This document shows positions 46,268 to 58,019 of a DNA stretch of 64,000 bases, one piece after another. Each line of letters begins with the position of its first letter. Within the stretch, counting starts at the first letter, position 1. The stretch is from Reticulitermes lucifugus (taxonomy: Eukaryota; Arthropoda; Insecta; Blattodea; Rhinotermitidae), in NCBI GenBank assembly GCA_026260175.1, contig JAKCWW010001022.1:1530-65529 (forward strand), in the 5' to 3' direction. The position numbers and the translations under genes are program-made. The notes beneath the pieces are model-generated. The model was given only the letters and a program-made list of their open reading frames with translations. It ran no database searches and was not told the DNA's origin.

Positions 46268-46520
46268 ATTGTCAATCCCGGTGGCCGCATGATCTAAGGC
46301 GTAGTTCTGCTACCGTTCACTCGCTGGGATTGCGGTTTCAAATCCCGCCGAGGGCATGGCTCTCTGTCTCTTGTGAAAGTTGTGATTATTCAGGTAGAGG
46401 CCTTTGCGACGGTCGATCCCTCGTCCAGAGGAGTCCTACCGAGTGTGGTGTGGCTGTATCTGATATTGAATCCTCAAACATGTGGCGGCCTAGGCCCGAG
46501 TAGGGCTGTTACGTCACAAG
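46268..46520 (+). repeat. tRNA-derived SINE, family 3
   Basis: The head GGTGGCCGCATGATCTAAGGC resembles the first half of a tRNA-Leu or tRNA-Ser gene with box A. Box B is GCGGTTTCAAATCCCGC. The body has CCTCGTCCAGAGGAGTCCTACC and gtgtggtgtggctg, and ends near cacaagaaaaaaa. It matches the minus-strand copies at 13.9 kb and 47.5 kb. Confidence 0.8.
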
Positions 46521-46946
46521 AAAAAAATATTAATATATACCTAGATAGGCTTGCATTAAAATTAGACAATTAGAAATTTGTAACCAGCAAAGAGGTTGAA
46601 TTGGTAATATTTCTAATTTGTGTTCGGGAGGTGCATTTTCGAATTTTGGAAGAAACATCCGCTATTCTGATTGAGATATTTAGTGGCTGTTCCTAGTCCT
46701 TCCAGGAAATGATAGAAAAGAATTGTCAGTTAAGCCAAAACCACTTCCTTCCACATCCTGTGCATTTTTTAAGGGTTTCCACAAAGATGAAGACTAATCT
46801 GTAGTCTTCTCGTTTATGACACTTTGCCGTACTCTGGTAGAGGAGAACCGATGTTTCGGAGGAATCCGCTGCCTCAACGTTTCCTTTTGAAGTAGGTGAG
46901 ATTCTATTGCTCACTCAAGAAGAATTGTGCTATATAGAGCCAGTCA

Positions 46947-47126
46947 AATGTGTAATGACAACTAACTTCATGGAACACAGTCCTTTTTAGAAACTAAGAT
47001 TTTCTCGGCTGGTCAAGAAGTTCTCCGCATTTTATGAACTCGAAAGTCGACTAGCGCGATCACAAGTGCCCGCCGCCTCTCCCTATTCTGACCCAGACCA
47101 ATTCTGTCTAATCAATGAGTAATAAC
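46947..47126 (-). mobile_element. 5'-truncated LINE insertion with diverged target-site duplication
   Basis: The LINE 3' end occupies 46960-47113: complement of aactaacttcatggaacacagtcc, TTCTCCGCATTTTATGAACTC and ccgccgcctctccctattctgac. The flanks AATGTGTAATGAC (46947-46959) and AATGAGTAATAAC (47114-47126) agree at 11 of 13 positions, so they are probably a target duplication that has since picked up two changes. This copy is older than the one at 23.5 kb. Confidence 0.7.
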
Positions 47127-47324
47127 CAGCATTTGTAAAATGTATTTAATTCTGTTGACCTCTTCGTTAGGGGTACTGTGGAGTACCTCTCATACTAAAT
47201 TGATTCGCAAGTCTGTGAAAATAAAACTCGCAACATTTATAATTTTGATTACTTCTGACTTTTTATATTTCACTGACGTTAATTTCTTCTGAACGCTCTA
47301 GTGTTATTTTCTTTTCCTCTTCTT

Positions 47325-47585
47325 TTCCAAGGCACAAAGCCCCTAGTGGCCTAGAGCCTCCTCATGATCGAGGCTCCACGATCACATTCAGTTGCAAACA
47401 CCACTCTTGGTAGGATTCCTCTGGACGAGTGATCAGCCCGACCTACAAACTTATGCCTGACAACACGCAACACTCACAAGAGGCACACATCCAAGTCCCG
47501 ATGAGATTCAAACCCACAATCCCAACAAGAGAACAGTCGCAAACCCACGCCTTAGACCGCGCGGCCAGATCTAGTTATATGCTTC
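47325..47585 (-). repeat. tRNA-derived SINE, family 3
   Basis: On the minus strand the head reads ATCTGGCCGCGCGGTCTAAGG (box A). Box B is GTGGGTTTGAATCTC. The body has CACTCGTCCAGAGGAATCCTACC, gagtggtgtttgcaactg and an extended 3' part (gaggctctaggccactagggg) not seen in the 46.3 kb copy. Head and body align with the 46.3 kb and 13.9 kb copies. Confidence 0.8.
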
Positions 47586-47589
47586 ACAA

Positions 47590-50500
47590 AAATGAAATTG
47601 TCCTCTTATTCTGTGAAGTCTTTCTGAACCCGTAAAGTAGCTTCAAACAAGAGCCACGCCATCCCTTTTAAGACAGTTCAGTGACCAGCTTGCTTCCCAA
47701 AGAGAAATAGGATGTGACGTCTTATAACAAGGAAACCTTCGACTTCGCGCCACTCGTAATTCCCCTGGCATCGGACAAACAAGTTAACGTCGTTATGAGG
47801 TTTGAGCGCAGTTAGCAGTCCGTTGAATATGTGTTGGAACGGCTCGAAATAAATAAGTTTTATAATTTAGAAACAAACGGGTCTTCTCAACAAATAATCT
47901 TATTGTTAAGATTTTGAAGGGCCACAGAATGTCATTATTTATGTAAATGAGAAAGTGGTATTCAGTTTTGATGGTCGATGTTGGTGGATCGCTTTGATTG
48001 ATCTGCTGGATAGTAGTTTAAAACGTCGGTCGAATAATTGGTTGAACACTGATTGTCGATTTATCGGTGAGATTGTCAGTTGAACGATCAGATAACAGGA
48101 TGGTCTGAAGGTCGTTTGAATGGGTCTTGGTGCAGTCGTATAATTGATTGGATTGGACGGATTATTTTCTTGTATGTTTGCTCGAAAAATCGGTTTGTCA
48201 ATTGGACAGTTGACTGTAGATCGAATGTGCGGTTTAACTGTTATGATACGTTCTGTCTCTTTATTTTACTAAGCTGTAGATCTGAAGCTGTGTGGCAGCC
48301 CATAGACTAAATTGCTGGTGAGTGCAGTAGAAAAGGCAATTGCCTGTCCCAGCTTTTGACCAGATGGACCGAAGAGCGATAGTCAGAATATTCGATTTGC
48401 CTTCTGAATTCCTACCTGTTCCTAAAGAAGACGTGAGAGAAGTAGTACCAGCAGCATTTTCGCAAGTAATTTTGTGTTTAATCACTCTCGGTCGTTCACC
48501 CGAAGTCTTTTTAAATGAAGTTTTTAAGAGATCTCATTGAAATTTACTACTCAAGTAAACAAGATGGTTTGTAAGGCAAACTTGCCCAATTTCTAGACAT
48601 AAGCCATCCACATTTTATGGTACACCCGTCTAAATTCGCCACGAAGTTAAGTAGGCTAAGGGTTGCGTCAGTTTTAACGGTTTTCGTCGGATGGCTCCGT
48701 AATGTAAGTGTCCATTAGTATGTTATAATTGCTGTGGATTACATAACCTACTTAAGGGAGTACTTGATACGACCCCACAACGGAAAAATATATGTCACTA
48801 TAGTGGATAGTTTTACGTCTTGCACATATTCCGCCAATGTCGCCTAATAGACTAACTGATAAAAAGTTTTTGAGCGCTCTATGTTAGAGGGGGCACGCAT
48901 TATCAATCCTTCAAGGAGCCCCTAACGAGAAGTTAAAAGAGTATGTCTCGTGACCTTGGCTGCCATAAACTTTGATCAACCCTACCATTCCATTTGTCAA
49001 AAATCTTCATTATTATACCAAGGTACCATTAGGTAGCACACACCTTGTAGTTACAAAAAGAGTATTGGTGTATGTTATACACACTTATATTAATAGTTAT
49101 AAAGAAAGCTACACAAAAACTTTTGAATTCATTCTGTAGTTTGTAATTAACTTGCAGCGTGTTAAGTCCTTCTTACTCTAGGAATACAAACGTTGCAAAT
49201 TACTTCGGCATGTCGCGCGCGCTTTCGGGCAACACCTAACATGATACTGCATGTCACATATCAATCTTGTGTCCGCCACGGCTTCTCCACCCTATCACAC
49301 AAAGAAACTGTACACTAATATGAACGATGATGCCTTTAGTCTGCTGGAACATGGTCAGAAGGCGGGGCTCGCTCGTTACCGTGCGTTAATTGTTTAACGC
49401 TGTGCCCACTCACTCACTCACTCACTCACAATGACTTTCCCTACAGAGACCTATAATGAGACCACGGAGAGAAGTTCCACGGATCGACACCCTCTATATC
49501 TCTCTCGACGTTTTACATTTCAGCCTCCAATATACTCTCCTATATTCTGCTCCATTTTGTCAATGCATTCTCTTCAATTTTATGCACGTGGGGATAGCTC
49601 TTTGATTAATTTCTAGCGACTAGCATTCTGGGCTAGTTTATGTTCACAAACGGGAGCTGCTGAGAGATAAAACAGTAGAACAGAGAATCCTCGTGCACTG
49701 CCATTTTCACCATCCATGGTTCTTTCCGTACTTCGGTAAATTAGGCAAGTTGGACATTTAAAAATTCACAGAACTTAGTAATATTTCTGAAGGCAGATTT
49801 ATTTTTTAATATAGTCTCCATCTCTGTCGACAGTCTGCTTTATCTTAGAAAAACAGCATGTGTTCCCGCCCGGTAAAATTGTTTTTCCTCCTCTGCAGAA
49901 ATTCACTAAAATAGAGTTTGGCATGTTGTTTTGTGTGCATGTAGAACTTAGTCTCTCATATTAAGAGAAAACATAGTCTGAGGCTGAGGAGAATAGGAGG
50001 CTGAGGAGAATAGGAGGCTGAGGAATACATTTGGGCTTAAGAGAGAAAAAGAAACAGAAGCCTGGAGAAAATTGCATACTGGGGAGCTTCTTGATTTGTA
50101 ATGGTCACTAAATATTATTAGAGTGATCAAATTATGGAGCACGGGATGGACTGGCATAAGGCACATATGGGGGGAGAAAACGAATGAATGCTAGGTTTTG
50201 TGCGGGAACCTGCAGAAACCAGACCACTTTAACTACCTAGTCCTTCGTTAATGTGGTGAAGAAGAATCATGCCCTTGCTGTGGTATGGAGAAACTCAAGT
50301 AAATGTTTGGATAAAGAAATACAATATACAAATTTTAATTCTTTTAAATGCACAGTTTATTACTTACTCTTCATAACGAATATACGTTAGACACCGAAAC
50401 CTAATATGCGGAATTAGATGTCAATTCGATAATTTGGCCTATATTCTAGAAAACTTACACTCTAATTACAAGCAATACGTTAGGAACATGTACAAGCTAA

Positions 50501-50620
50501 ATTATCAACCTGGTAAAAAAAAGTAGACCAACTGAATTAATTTATTTATTCTTAGGTACAACTGATCTCATTACACATACAATGACTTCACTCAGAGTCT
50601 TTTTCAGACCTCACACAGTC
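47590..50620. other. Unassigned DNA
   Basis: No gene recognised. A short (CACT)n run lies at 49407-49430. A 17-base minisatellite unit AGGCTGAGGAGAATAGG is repeated about 2.8 times at 49981-50027. Confidence 0.4.
49981..50027. repeat. 17-bp minisatellite
   Basis: The unit AGGCTGAGGAGAATAGG starts at 49981, 49998 and 50015; the third unit is partial. The first two are identical. Confidence 0.9.
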
Positions 50621-50627
50621 CTCTCAG

Positions 50628-51210
50628 TTAGAAACAACGTGCTCTGCACCTACCGTTCTTGTCACATTTGTGACAATGGTATTTTGTTTTCCTCTCCATA
50701 GATCTTGGGCCCGACACGCATTTACCTCGTTGGTTTTTTCGTTTAGAAGGCTGGATTTTCTCATCGTTATTTTTGTGCTTCACTTTGATGTGGAGTGCTC
50801 AATGAAGACGGTTAATATTCTGCTGCATTTTAAGAATCAGCTTGTCGGACATTTTCACTCCTAACGTCTTGAGGAAGATCTTGAGGATATACTGTTTTTC
50901 TTTTCTTATTGTCCCAACGGTAAACAAATTTTGTGTTTGCAATTTATCAGGGGACCGAGAAACGTTGAGACACCAGTTGCCCATTGTTAGGTTTCTATCA
51001 GAAGTAGAAGTTGCAGCAATCATCCTTTCAACCACATCGTAAGTTGAGCAGCTGAATGCGTGTGGCCTCTCTAGGCTCTTTTGCTCTCACTGGCATCAGC
51101 AAGGTAACTGTCGCTATTGTGTCATATTCACCATCCTCAAACCCATATTCCTCTTCGTCACATTCATCCAGTAACTTTATCAGGTGCACTTTTACAGTCT
51201 CATAGGCCAT
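50628..51210 (-). pseudogene. piggyBac-like transposase, shortened and broken
   Basis: Read on the minus strand, a frame starting at ATG 51210 gives an acidic N-terminus (LDECDEEEYGFEDGEYD) of the kind found at the start of piggyBac transposases. Soon after, in another frame (50799-51035), comes VERMIAATSTSDRNLTMGNW then TVGTIRKEKQYILKIFL, matching the (R)NVTxDNW...VVGTxRKNKREIP region near the third catalytic residue. An in-frame stop follows LH. Beyond it the C-terminal cysteine-rich part is visible (CVSGPRSMERKTKYHCHKCD), ending at a stop at 50628. Most of the DDE core between the acidic start and the NW block is missing. TTAA-flanked terminal repeats were not found. Confidence 0.72.
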
Positions 51211-51214
51211 CCTA

Positions 51215-51565
51215 TAATATGAAACACTTTTTGTATTAAAAATTCTCGTTATTTTTCCTATATTAATAAAAATAATTTACAACATTTGTAAATCTATATT
51301 AGGAAGATAATCATAAGCAATTGAACTTACATTGAATACTGGAAACTCCAGTGCCAGTGTTGTGGTAGGATTTTAGAAATCCCATCTAGAGAAAAGCGTC
51401 GGCACTATTAAAACAGCTGAATGAAAATTGTGGTTTCTATGGAGATGTAAACTAATAGTGACGCTATTAAGGTGCACAAGAGCCAAATAATTACTCACAT
51501 GTTTGCCCATGACGTACTAAAATACCTAAGTTTGGGTGTGAGAAAATCCACTAGAGTAAAGAAGG
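51215..51565. other. Unassigned DNA
   Basis: No gene or repeat recognised. AT-rich, with TATTATAGG just upstream of the piggyBac-like ATG that could be an old splice acceptor. Confidence 0.3.
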
Positions 51566-51569
51566 GCTA

Positions 51570-51775
51570 CTAGTAGATGGGAAATAATATTAAAGTGGAA
51601 TAGCGTGGACTGGATTCAGCTAGTTTATAATAGGGACGAGTGGCGATTTGAAGTGGATACGGTAATGAAACTTCGAGTTCCATAAAATGCAGCGGATTTT
51701 TTAACTATCTAAGAAACTATTAACTTCTTAAGAAACATTCTACTCCATGGAATTTTAGTTAGTTACTTTATTTGT
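51570..51775 (+). repeat. LINE 3' end, diverged
   Basis: GAAATAATATTAAAGTGG corresponds to the EDNIKMD coding part. CGAGTTCCATAAAATGCAGC and ctccatggaattttagttagttac are the 3' block and GTTA tail of the same LINE family. The intervening part is diverged. Confidence 0.6.
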
Positions 51776-51779
51776 TTGT

Positions 51780-52498
51780 TTGATTGTTTGTCAGTGAGAG
51801 TTATTAATTAGTTAAGTACGTAGGTAGCTAAATGTAAAAGCCTATTGAAGTGGCTAATATTACCGCCAGATGGCGGACTTAGCAAATACTGAAAGAAACT
51901 CTCCATGTAAAAGGGCTTAGTGCCTAGTGGAAAAATTAACAACCGCTTTAGATGTTGCATGATCATGCACAGAACCAACTTGGAGGTAATTTATCTACTT
52001 ATATATTTCTTACTGCATTCATCAATGCTGTTGTTAAAGCCTAACATCTCCACATCTAATCATGCAGTCACATAAAATGCATGGTGATTTCTGTGACAGT
52101 TTCATGGTTTTTTTTTAACTTTTTTTGGGTTGGGGCATTTCGGGTATTATCATTTAATCTTACATAAAAGCCAGGTTTATGAATCTTAGCAGCCACAGAG
52201 GACGTAGTTACTCTTAGTGTCTGACACCGTTAATTTTCAAACAGCTTTCGCGCAGATTTCGGTAAGTCATATACATGCCTTGAAATAGTGGCTTGAGACA
52301 GAGACCGCGAAATTTTACTTATTTTTCTTAACGGTTAAATGCATTATTAGGAAGTGGAAGTAATCTGCAAACCATCAGATCTAGGCGTTACATTTTCAGG
52401 AGTTTAAATACCGAATGCTGCAAGGAAAGCATGTAATAGCAACTTGGAAATTATCTGAGCACGTGCTCAACAACAGAGGAAAGAGAATGAAATGAAAT

Positions 52499-52540
<42 letters not shown>

Positions 52541-54425
52541 GTTCACATGAAGACTCAAAGGAGGCGGACCACGTGTAAAACGGTGAAACAGCGCAATACG
52601 TACCAGAGTTAAATGCTGTTTTTATAAAACCATTAGCTTAGAGGCATATTCACCTAATTTGTTTTAACACGGAAAAGAAGGAAGAAGGAAAGGAAAGAAA
52701 AATGGTGACAAAATATTTGCAGCTGTAAATAATACAATATGATTGAATCTTAGGTCACACCATTACGCAGTTAATAAGTGAATTCAAAACATTACAGAAA
52801 AATGATAGCCCCATATTATCTGAAAACTTAAAAATGAAAATTCAAGTCTTCTGTGTCACGCTGTGTCGATTGGTAATGAATAGGGACATTTCGAAGGATA
52901 GTAGCGCCTCCATTTTCAGGATCAAGCAGTCCAAGAATAATCTGAAAATGAAGGTATTGCAATCCCTCAGAACGTCGAAAAACGTACATCAAATGACACT
53001 GCGTAACATTCAAGACAATGTGAATCTAAAACAACACTGCTGCGAGAAATTCAAACCCTGAAACTTAAAAAAAAATACTGCGGTAAATTTAACCCAAAAC
53101 GCAGAAGAGCTAACGACCAGAAACCTACGATTCATACAGTAACTGGGGCCGATTACAATGTGCTGTCTTCTACTGCTCGAACACTGAGACCGTGGTTTCA
53201 AAATTCAGTGCAAAGATGAAAATGTATGACCCCTTCTCTTCCATATTGTTTTAATTTTATCTACAGACCTTGCAATGCGCTGATCCACCATTCAAGAAGT
53301 CCTGTTTGAAAAGCAAGGTTCAGAGACATAGAAAAGTGAGGTCGTGTAGCACCAAGAAGTCAGTTGATGAAGACTGCTTATCAAAATGCGGACTGAAATG
53401 AACCACTGCTGGAACACTGGAAATTCTTAACGTAGGGTCTGCCTTATGGCTTCCGCTTCGAGTGATAATGTTGACAACAGTCCGGAGCCCTTCCTTTCTT
53501 CAAGCTGTCTGTAGCTTTAAATAGTTACACCCATCACAGAACGCTTTCACGAAAAGAAGGGATTTCACCATAAGATGTTCTGAGACGTATTTGAGCAACA
53601 GTAACTGATTTGTTTTTTGTCACCCCCGACACACACACACACACTCATAACGTTCTTTTTTCGAAGCCATTCTCAAACTAAATGCAGAATGTTCTTCTCT
53701 CAGTTTGCCACATGTGCACGTCCAATTGCGCTCGGTAGAAAACTTGTGTCCCTGTGCTTAATTAAGCACCTAATCATGGGTAGGTAGGATGGAGATGAGG
53801 AAAAGCTCCACGGACTCTTTATCTCGGCACCAGATAAAAGTGCGTGATCGGCCTGATCTGATCACTTTATCCCCAGAGGAAGTTCACTCCAGTACCCAAG
53901 GAAAAAAGGGCTGTGTCGGCCCGAGAGGTGTTCTGAACAGGGTAGAGAAGATAAAATTGTCAGCTTCTGACTGGAATCTAACACTAATTCCACTGTCATC
54001 CCGCCATAACCTAGTGTCAATAATCTTTAAGCCAGCGATGAATAGAATGCGGCCCGTATGCCTTTACAAGGCGGCTTGCAATCTAATTTCAGGCATGAAA
54101 TTCAAACCATAATTATAATTATTCAACAAGATTTTGGCAACACGAATGAAAACTACTGTTTTGCACGTGTTGGTGCAAGGCCGTCTAAACCTCATACGTA
54201 AAAAACTTCCATCGCTTCACGTTAAAATACAGTCACTGGCTTTTTTATCATATAAACATAAAATTGTAAAGACTGATATATTTCCTCTTATAAAACTTGT
54301 CCCCTCTCACTAGTAGTATATTTCCCAGAGTGATCAAGAACCACGTGTGAACCAGCGAAGCGGGCTAAATGGTCTAGTTTTAGATTTTAATCTTTCAAGG
54401 CAGCAAGCAGAACTTCTAGGATGAA
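51780..54425. other. Unassigned DNA
   Basis: No gene recognised. A (GT)n microsatellite lies at 52501-52538. Frames at 52834-53061 and 53789-54112 have no domain I recognise. Confidence 0.4.
52501..52538. repeat. (GT)n microsatellite
   Basis: Nineteen pure GT units. Confidence 0.98.
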
Positions 54426-54429
54426 GAAT

Positions 54430-55400
54430 ACTGCAGTGGAACTTGCTGGATAAATAAACAAAATAACCCTGTTCGGAAAGAGGCAAGAAAATGTTTCCTG
54501 GCATTGTAGAATGCAGGATTCTCTTTGGGTCTGTGATGATGTGAATGGCCTGATGGGAGTACTGGGATTTCCACACGGTCCCGAAGAATGGAGACTTTTC
54601 TTTGATACAGCGAAACTAAGTTTGAAAGCTGTTTTGTTACGTAATGGGAACGTCAAAGCATCTATACCTGTTGCCCATTCAAGGTTAAGAAAGAGTCATA
54701 AAAAGGCATGTCATTCTTACTAAATTCAATTACAATCAACATTGATGGCAGATAGGTGATTGCAATTTTACTCGTACTGCAGAAAGGATAAGAAAATTAA
54801 TGCTGTTTTTTAACCCTGTGTGACAGTCGAGCAACAGAAAAACATTACATTATGAAGGATTGGACAACAAGAGAAGATTTTGTTCACTGGAAGCATAATT
54901 TTAAGAAGGCTCCCTGGTGAATCCTGAAAAGGAGATACAGCCTCCACTATATCCTACTTGCTTAGTAACTTTCCAAATCACAGAGATGCCAAACTTTAAA
55001 AAACAGTGATTTTTCTTGGCCCACAATTTAGAAAGTTGTGTTTGATGAGAATCTCGAAAGAAAATTGAATTGCACTAAATTGTATACGTGGAATTTAATC
55101 AAATCATTGTTCTGTAGCTTTCTGGGCAAAAAAAGAGGAAAATTACACCGAAATACATAAGAAGTCTGCTACAGAACTATCAGTAGTTAGAATACCAGCT
55201 GTCATTGAATAGCCACTTCTTACGTTCACATCTCAGCTTTCCTGTGCACATAGGAGCCTTTCGTGGCAAACACGGTAAACAGTTTCGTCACGATATATCC
55301 AAAATGGAGCAACTGTGTCAAGGAAAGTGGGATCCGAATAGAATGGGGGATTGCTGCTGGGTTCTTCGTAGGGAAGATGAAACTTCCCATTAAAGTAGAA
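54430..55400 (+). pseudogene. Fossil copy of a multicopy arthropod protein family, class uncertain
   Basis: Several plus-strand pieces in family order match a large, unnamed protein family present in many copies in arthropod genomes. At 54511-54720 are CDDVNGLMGVLGFPHGPEEW and LSLKAVLLRNGNVKASIPVA. Near 54840 there are traces resembling the family's KDW-x-REDFV block. At 55205-55393 are HFLRSHLSF and, further on, HGKQFRHDISKMEQLCQGKW then CCWVLRRED, where the family usually has SDEHGERFHQDI and YQGKW. The many-copy habit of the family suggests a mobile-element origin, but I cannot name its superfamily. This copy is broken in several places and looks old. A host gene remnant is the alternative. 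Confidence 0.65.
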
Positions 55401-55404
55401 GGTA

Positions 55405-56785
55405 ACCATAAGGTAATAGAACTCAGCATTTTTAAGTAGTAAATTTCTTATTTTATTTGAGTGAGTGCAAAATATGAAAAACTTTTTATATTACAATTAT
55501 GTTTAATTATTACGTTATTAAAAATAATTTATACATATGTTAGCTCTCTCGCCTTTTTTCAAGCTTGAAATATGTGCTTCGTGATTTCAAAACTTTTACT
55601 TCTTCAACATAAGTTCTACTGTATTAAATTTTGATCAATACACCGCAGATGTTCATTACATACAATCAGTAGGTGCTACTATATTTAGATTATTTTCGTC
55701 GTCAGCACACCAGATTTTGTAGAAAAACGTCTAATTCATCCCTGTTTTCAGAAAACGAATTAAAAGTTTTGACTAGCCAACTAAATACTTTACCTGTATT
55801 CATACAAATGTATTATTCAGCCTTAGTTTTTATTATTAACACTACAGCCTATATTGCATACCAAGATATAAATATAATTTCCATCACCCATAAAAGTAAC
55901 TATCTCGCTACTTGGCTTCTTTGCTTACAGGTTAAGAAACGGAAAGTACAATGGTGGCTAAGTGTAAGTATTGGACAATATAGCATGTGTCTATAATTGC
56001 TTCTGTCTTAGAAGTCTCTTCCGCTTTCATTCCCATCGTTTTCCCAGTTACAGTCTAAAGCCTTTAAACTTTAAAGCTTTAATTCAAAATTTTTGGAATT
56101 GATTTTAAGTAAGTTTTACCGCCCCGACATTGGCATTGTTGACAACAAAGTATTATCTTTACTAATACATTAGTAAAAAAAATAGGTGTTATTTATAATG
56201 TGGCCCGCAAGGACCTTTTTCTTTTGATTTGGTTCTCGTGCCCAGAAGGCTGTTCAGCACTTGGTTAAGTTATTCTGGTTTATGGGTTCAGATTTCTTCA
56301 TTCTATTCATTCGGATAAACCTACCCCATCAAATAGACTTTCATTAGTTCTCAAAGAGTTTTCCGCTGATCCCTGGCATTCCGCAATGCTTAGCCAGGGG
56401 ATCAGCATGGCTGTTTTGCCTCACCAATTGTAGGAAAATATTTTGTAAGGAATATTTAATATTCTACAATATCTTGTATCTGCGAGAATGGTATAACACT
56501 CTGTAGATTCTGCTCGTTCAAAAACAATTTTTTATTTTCTTTTAGGTTTCTCCAAATCTTAGTTTAACTGTCATTACTGCGTAGAAAATTGTATTTTTGT
56601 AATATATTTTAAAATTAACTTAATAAAAACTTTAGAACTTATGTATCTTGTGTGTAATTATTCAACTTTAAATGTTATATCGATTTGTGTCGTAGAGGTC
56701 CACGAGCTGAGATAATTTGGGGAGGGTGTCTGGAGTATGAATGGGACATTTAAGGGATTAGCGGAATGAAAAAGTTTCGGAACCA
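55405..56785. other. Unassigned DNA
   Basis: No gene recognised. ATGTGGCCCGCAAGGACC at about 56200 resembles inner hAT text (compare ctggcccgcctgcg at 57914) but has no termini. Confidence 0.35.
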
Positions 56786-56789
56786 AGGG

Positions 56790-58017
56790 CAATGTTGCTC
56801 AAACTTTTTTACCGCAAACACTAACTTGTTTTGACACCACATTTTCAAAATTATCTCAACCTGTGAATATACGCATCTTAATTTAGAAACATACTTAACA
56901 TTTTAAAAAAGTGTACAAATTGCATTTACAAAATTATGCAGAGGCGGTAATGTTATCAGCAGTATTAACAATAAAATTAAGATACGAAAAGCTACAGAAG
57001 AAAAGAACTCTGTTTTGCCTATAATCTGCTCCAGTGTCTCAGACACGCGGTTCGCCAGCTCATTTTTTGTGTCCAGAGCCCTGATCTTACTTTAATTACA
57101 AAATTCAGCCCAACACATAACTTAATAACTTTAGTGTTTATTTGTGTACTTGTAATTTTATTTTACTTAAAAGCCAGAATTTTTGGGAAGGCGTTTTTAA
57201 ATTCTCCGTTGTGGAGGGTGATTTCAAACTTCCACCGCGGTGTAAATGATATCTTCGCTGTTCTGAGAGGTTACGTAACTTTGTTTGGTAGTTAGTTACC
57301 AACGTTTCGGGACAATCTATCGGTCCCATCTTCAAGGCTTCCAAGTTTCGGGACCTCTATGTTCAAGGTCAAGCATGAAACTGAATAATTTTATTGTCAC
57401 CAAAGACAGGGCAAATATGTTTTAAAATAACTAACTACTGAACCTTCTTGCAGTCGCTTGTTTCATGTTTAAGGGGAGCTTTCCTCCTTTGTTACGGCGT
57501 GAAATATTGTTTTGTTGTACCTTGGTTGAGGAAATGAATCATAGTATTCATTAGTATTGTAAATTATTGTAAACTTAATTACACTTGTTGGGATTACAGG
57601 GGTGTCTATTACCCCTACAACGACAGAAGGCAGAAGTCAGAAATATTGACTTCTGTCATTTTCAACACACAAGAAAGAACTTCAGTCTCAGCTGTGTTGG
57701 AGTGGAATATTTTGCTCTCTGTATAAATCTGCTGACATTTCAGTCGCTTTTTATTATAATTGTAAATACCTACATAAAAGTGATAACAAATAATACTACT
57801 ATTAATAATAATAATAATTGGAGTATTGTTAATGTTGTGTTAATTTTAAGTAAGACATTTAACATCCTACTGATGAAAACGATGTGCTGCCAGCCATAAT
57901 TTTTTAATTACTGAACTGGCCCGCCTGCGATTTACGTTCGAGACCCCTGATCTACTCAACGCGCTGACGCATTAGGCACAACTCACGGGTCCGTTGACCT
58001 CCGGTTGAGAAACACTG
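56790..58017. mobile_element. hAT-like element, non-autonomous or decayed
   Basis: The left end CAATGTTGCTCAAACTTTTTTACCGC-type text and the complement of the right end, CAGTGTTTCTCAACCGG, share 12 of the first 15 bases. They resemble the CAGNGGTTCTCAAAC termini of hAT elements. The flanking eight bases do not match, so the pairing of ends is likely but unproven. The interior of about 1.2 kb has only short frames and no recognisable dimerisation domain. A Penelope-like piece lies inside at about 57290-57360. Confidence 0.5.
57290..57360 (-). other. Tandem hammerhead-like motif, possible Penelope-like piece
   Basis: On the minus strand TTGAAGA (57329-57335) stands for CUGANGA. It is followed by TGGGACCGATAGATTGTCCC, in which GGGAC and GTCCC pair perfectly, then GAAAC (57304-57308). 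A second GGTCCCGAAAC lies just upstream (about 57344-57354), so the GAAAC half is duplicated in tandem. The first base of the core box is changed, so catalysis is not expected. Confidence 0.45.
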
Positions 58018-58019
58018 CT

